The notes under the pieces: generated by a model
Database searches by the model: none
The model's input: the letters and a program-made list of their open reading frames with translations, nothing else
Told to the model about the DNA's origin: nothing
Translations under genes and position numbers: made by a program
Assembly: GCA_022494885.1 (NCBI GenBank)
Contig: JAGVSM010001236.1
Coordinates: forward strand, 1-64,000
DNA from: Micrasema longulum
Taxonomy: Eukaryota > Arthropoda > Insecta > Trichoptera > Brachycentridae
Reading direction: 5' to 3'
Length of the DNA stretch: 64,000 bases
Part shown: positions 63,415 through 64,000 of the stretch, piece by piece
How the letters are laid out: each line of letters begins with the position of its first letter
How positions within the stretch are numbered: the stretch's first letter is position 1

Positions 63415-64000
63415 CTGCAAATCAACCACATAAACCACATTACTTATTGAAATAAATCACCTAGTTTGATGTTAAACTTAATCAAAAGCACTTCCATGTA
63501 TTTATACAAAACAAAAATACCATCTAGAGAGATATGTCCAGGATGAACATATTAAGTTATACAAAACGAGGGCTATTTTCAGGAGAAGTGTACAAGAGTA
63601 GGTTTTGTCTAAAGGACCATTGCAGGAGACTGCTGCGAGACATAACATAGATTTATATATGGTACTATTAAGCGTGTTGTCTAGATGTTTATTGAAATTT
63701 ATGATTAAGAAATATTTTTTATTTGAAGTATTTTTTTATATTATGCATACTTCCATTTTCTATTTTGTTGTATCCCAACTCAACACATGGCTCTTGGCCT
63801 CATAGAGTTAGGGAAACGTTATTTTTTTTTTTTGTAATATGTGTCTAAAAAAATAAATAAATAGAATGTCTTTAAGTAGGAAGTTTAGGCATATTTACTA
63901 TCCTTTTCTATCTCTGATGAAGTGTTGGTCGATCTTAAGGGGAACGGCAGTCTGATTTTTCTTCATACAAACATATTCCCGTATTTCCTTTTCTGGATCA
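63415..64000. other. Region upstream of the first Lrrk exon
   Basis: I found no upstream Lrrk exon with the needed phase 1 donor. Positions 63,772-63,812 carry a copy of the TCCCAACTCAACACATGGCT palindromic motif with a poly-T tail. On the minus strand 63,900-63,999 is open as DPEKEIREYVCMKKNQTAVP then LKIDQHFIRDRKG and a stop, which could be an Lrrk or transposon remnant. Confidence 0.4.

Overview
The window looks like AT-rich insect nuclear DNA. It has short spliced exons with GT-AG introns, tRNA-derived SINEs, degenerate RTE-like and jockey-like non-LTR elements, a hAT remnant and many hairpin MITEs. I cannot fix the insect order. I see no bacterial or viral genome organisation, no rRNA, no functional tRNA and no CRISPR array.

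The one cellular gene I can support fills about two thirds of the window. It is a minus-strand leucine-rich repeat kinase gene (Lrrk, the insect member of the LRRK1/LRRK2 ROCO family), running from 63,414 down to a stop codon at 20,543-20,545. I reconstructed 50 exons by joining reading phases across AG/GT borders. Together they encode about 2,585 residues in family order: ankyrin repeats (63.4-52.9 kb), leucine-rich repeats (51.9-45.3 kb), Roc GTPase (45.2-43.4 kb), COR (42.3-33.0 kb), kinase (32.5-28.6 kb) and a WD40-type propeller with the C-terminal tail (28.0-20.5 kb). Every junction keeps phase. The only weak one is the last ankyrin junction (55.0 to 53.1 kb), which works only with an unusual donor or an unseen small exon. 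The first exon here opens inside a codon, so the true N-terminus lies upstream in an exon I did not find or beyond 64,000.

The protein should be a scaffolded GTPase-kinase. The Roc P-loop and switch residues, the kinase glycine loop, VALK lysine, YRDLK, DYG and APE motifs are all present, so both enzymatic domains look intact.

From 1 to about 20.5 kb I found no cellular gene. This is intergenic DNA with transposon debris: a hAT remnant (4.2-4.5 kb), RTE-like fragments (7.2-7.5 and 8.3-9.2 kb), SINEs, a repeat family carrying TGACGTCA sites, a near-perfect 258-bp palindrome (16.1-16.4 kb) and smaller MITEs. The same families recur in Lrrk introns in both orientations.

The points I find most worth following are: a tandem duplication inside an LRR exon that creates two in-phase donors 84 nt apart; the ankyrin junction problem; an RTE derivative whose endonuclease is joined to the far C-terminal tail with the reverse transcriptase missing; large foldback elements in Lrrk introns; and the TGACGTCA-bearing repeats. 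I did not find a clearly new multi-gene system.
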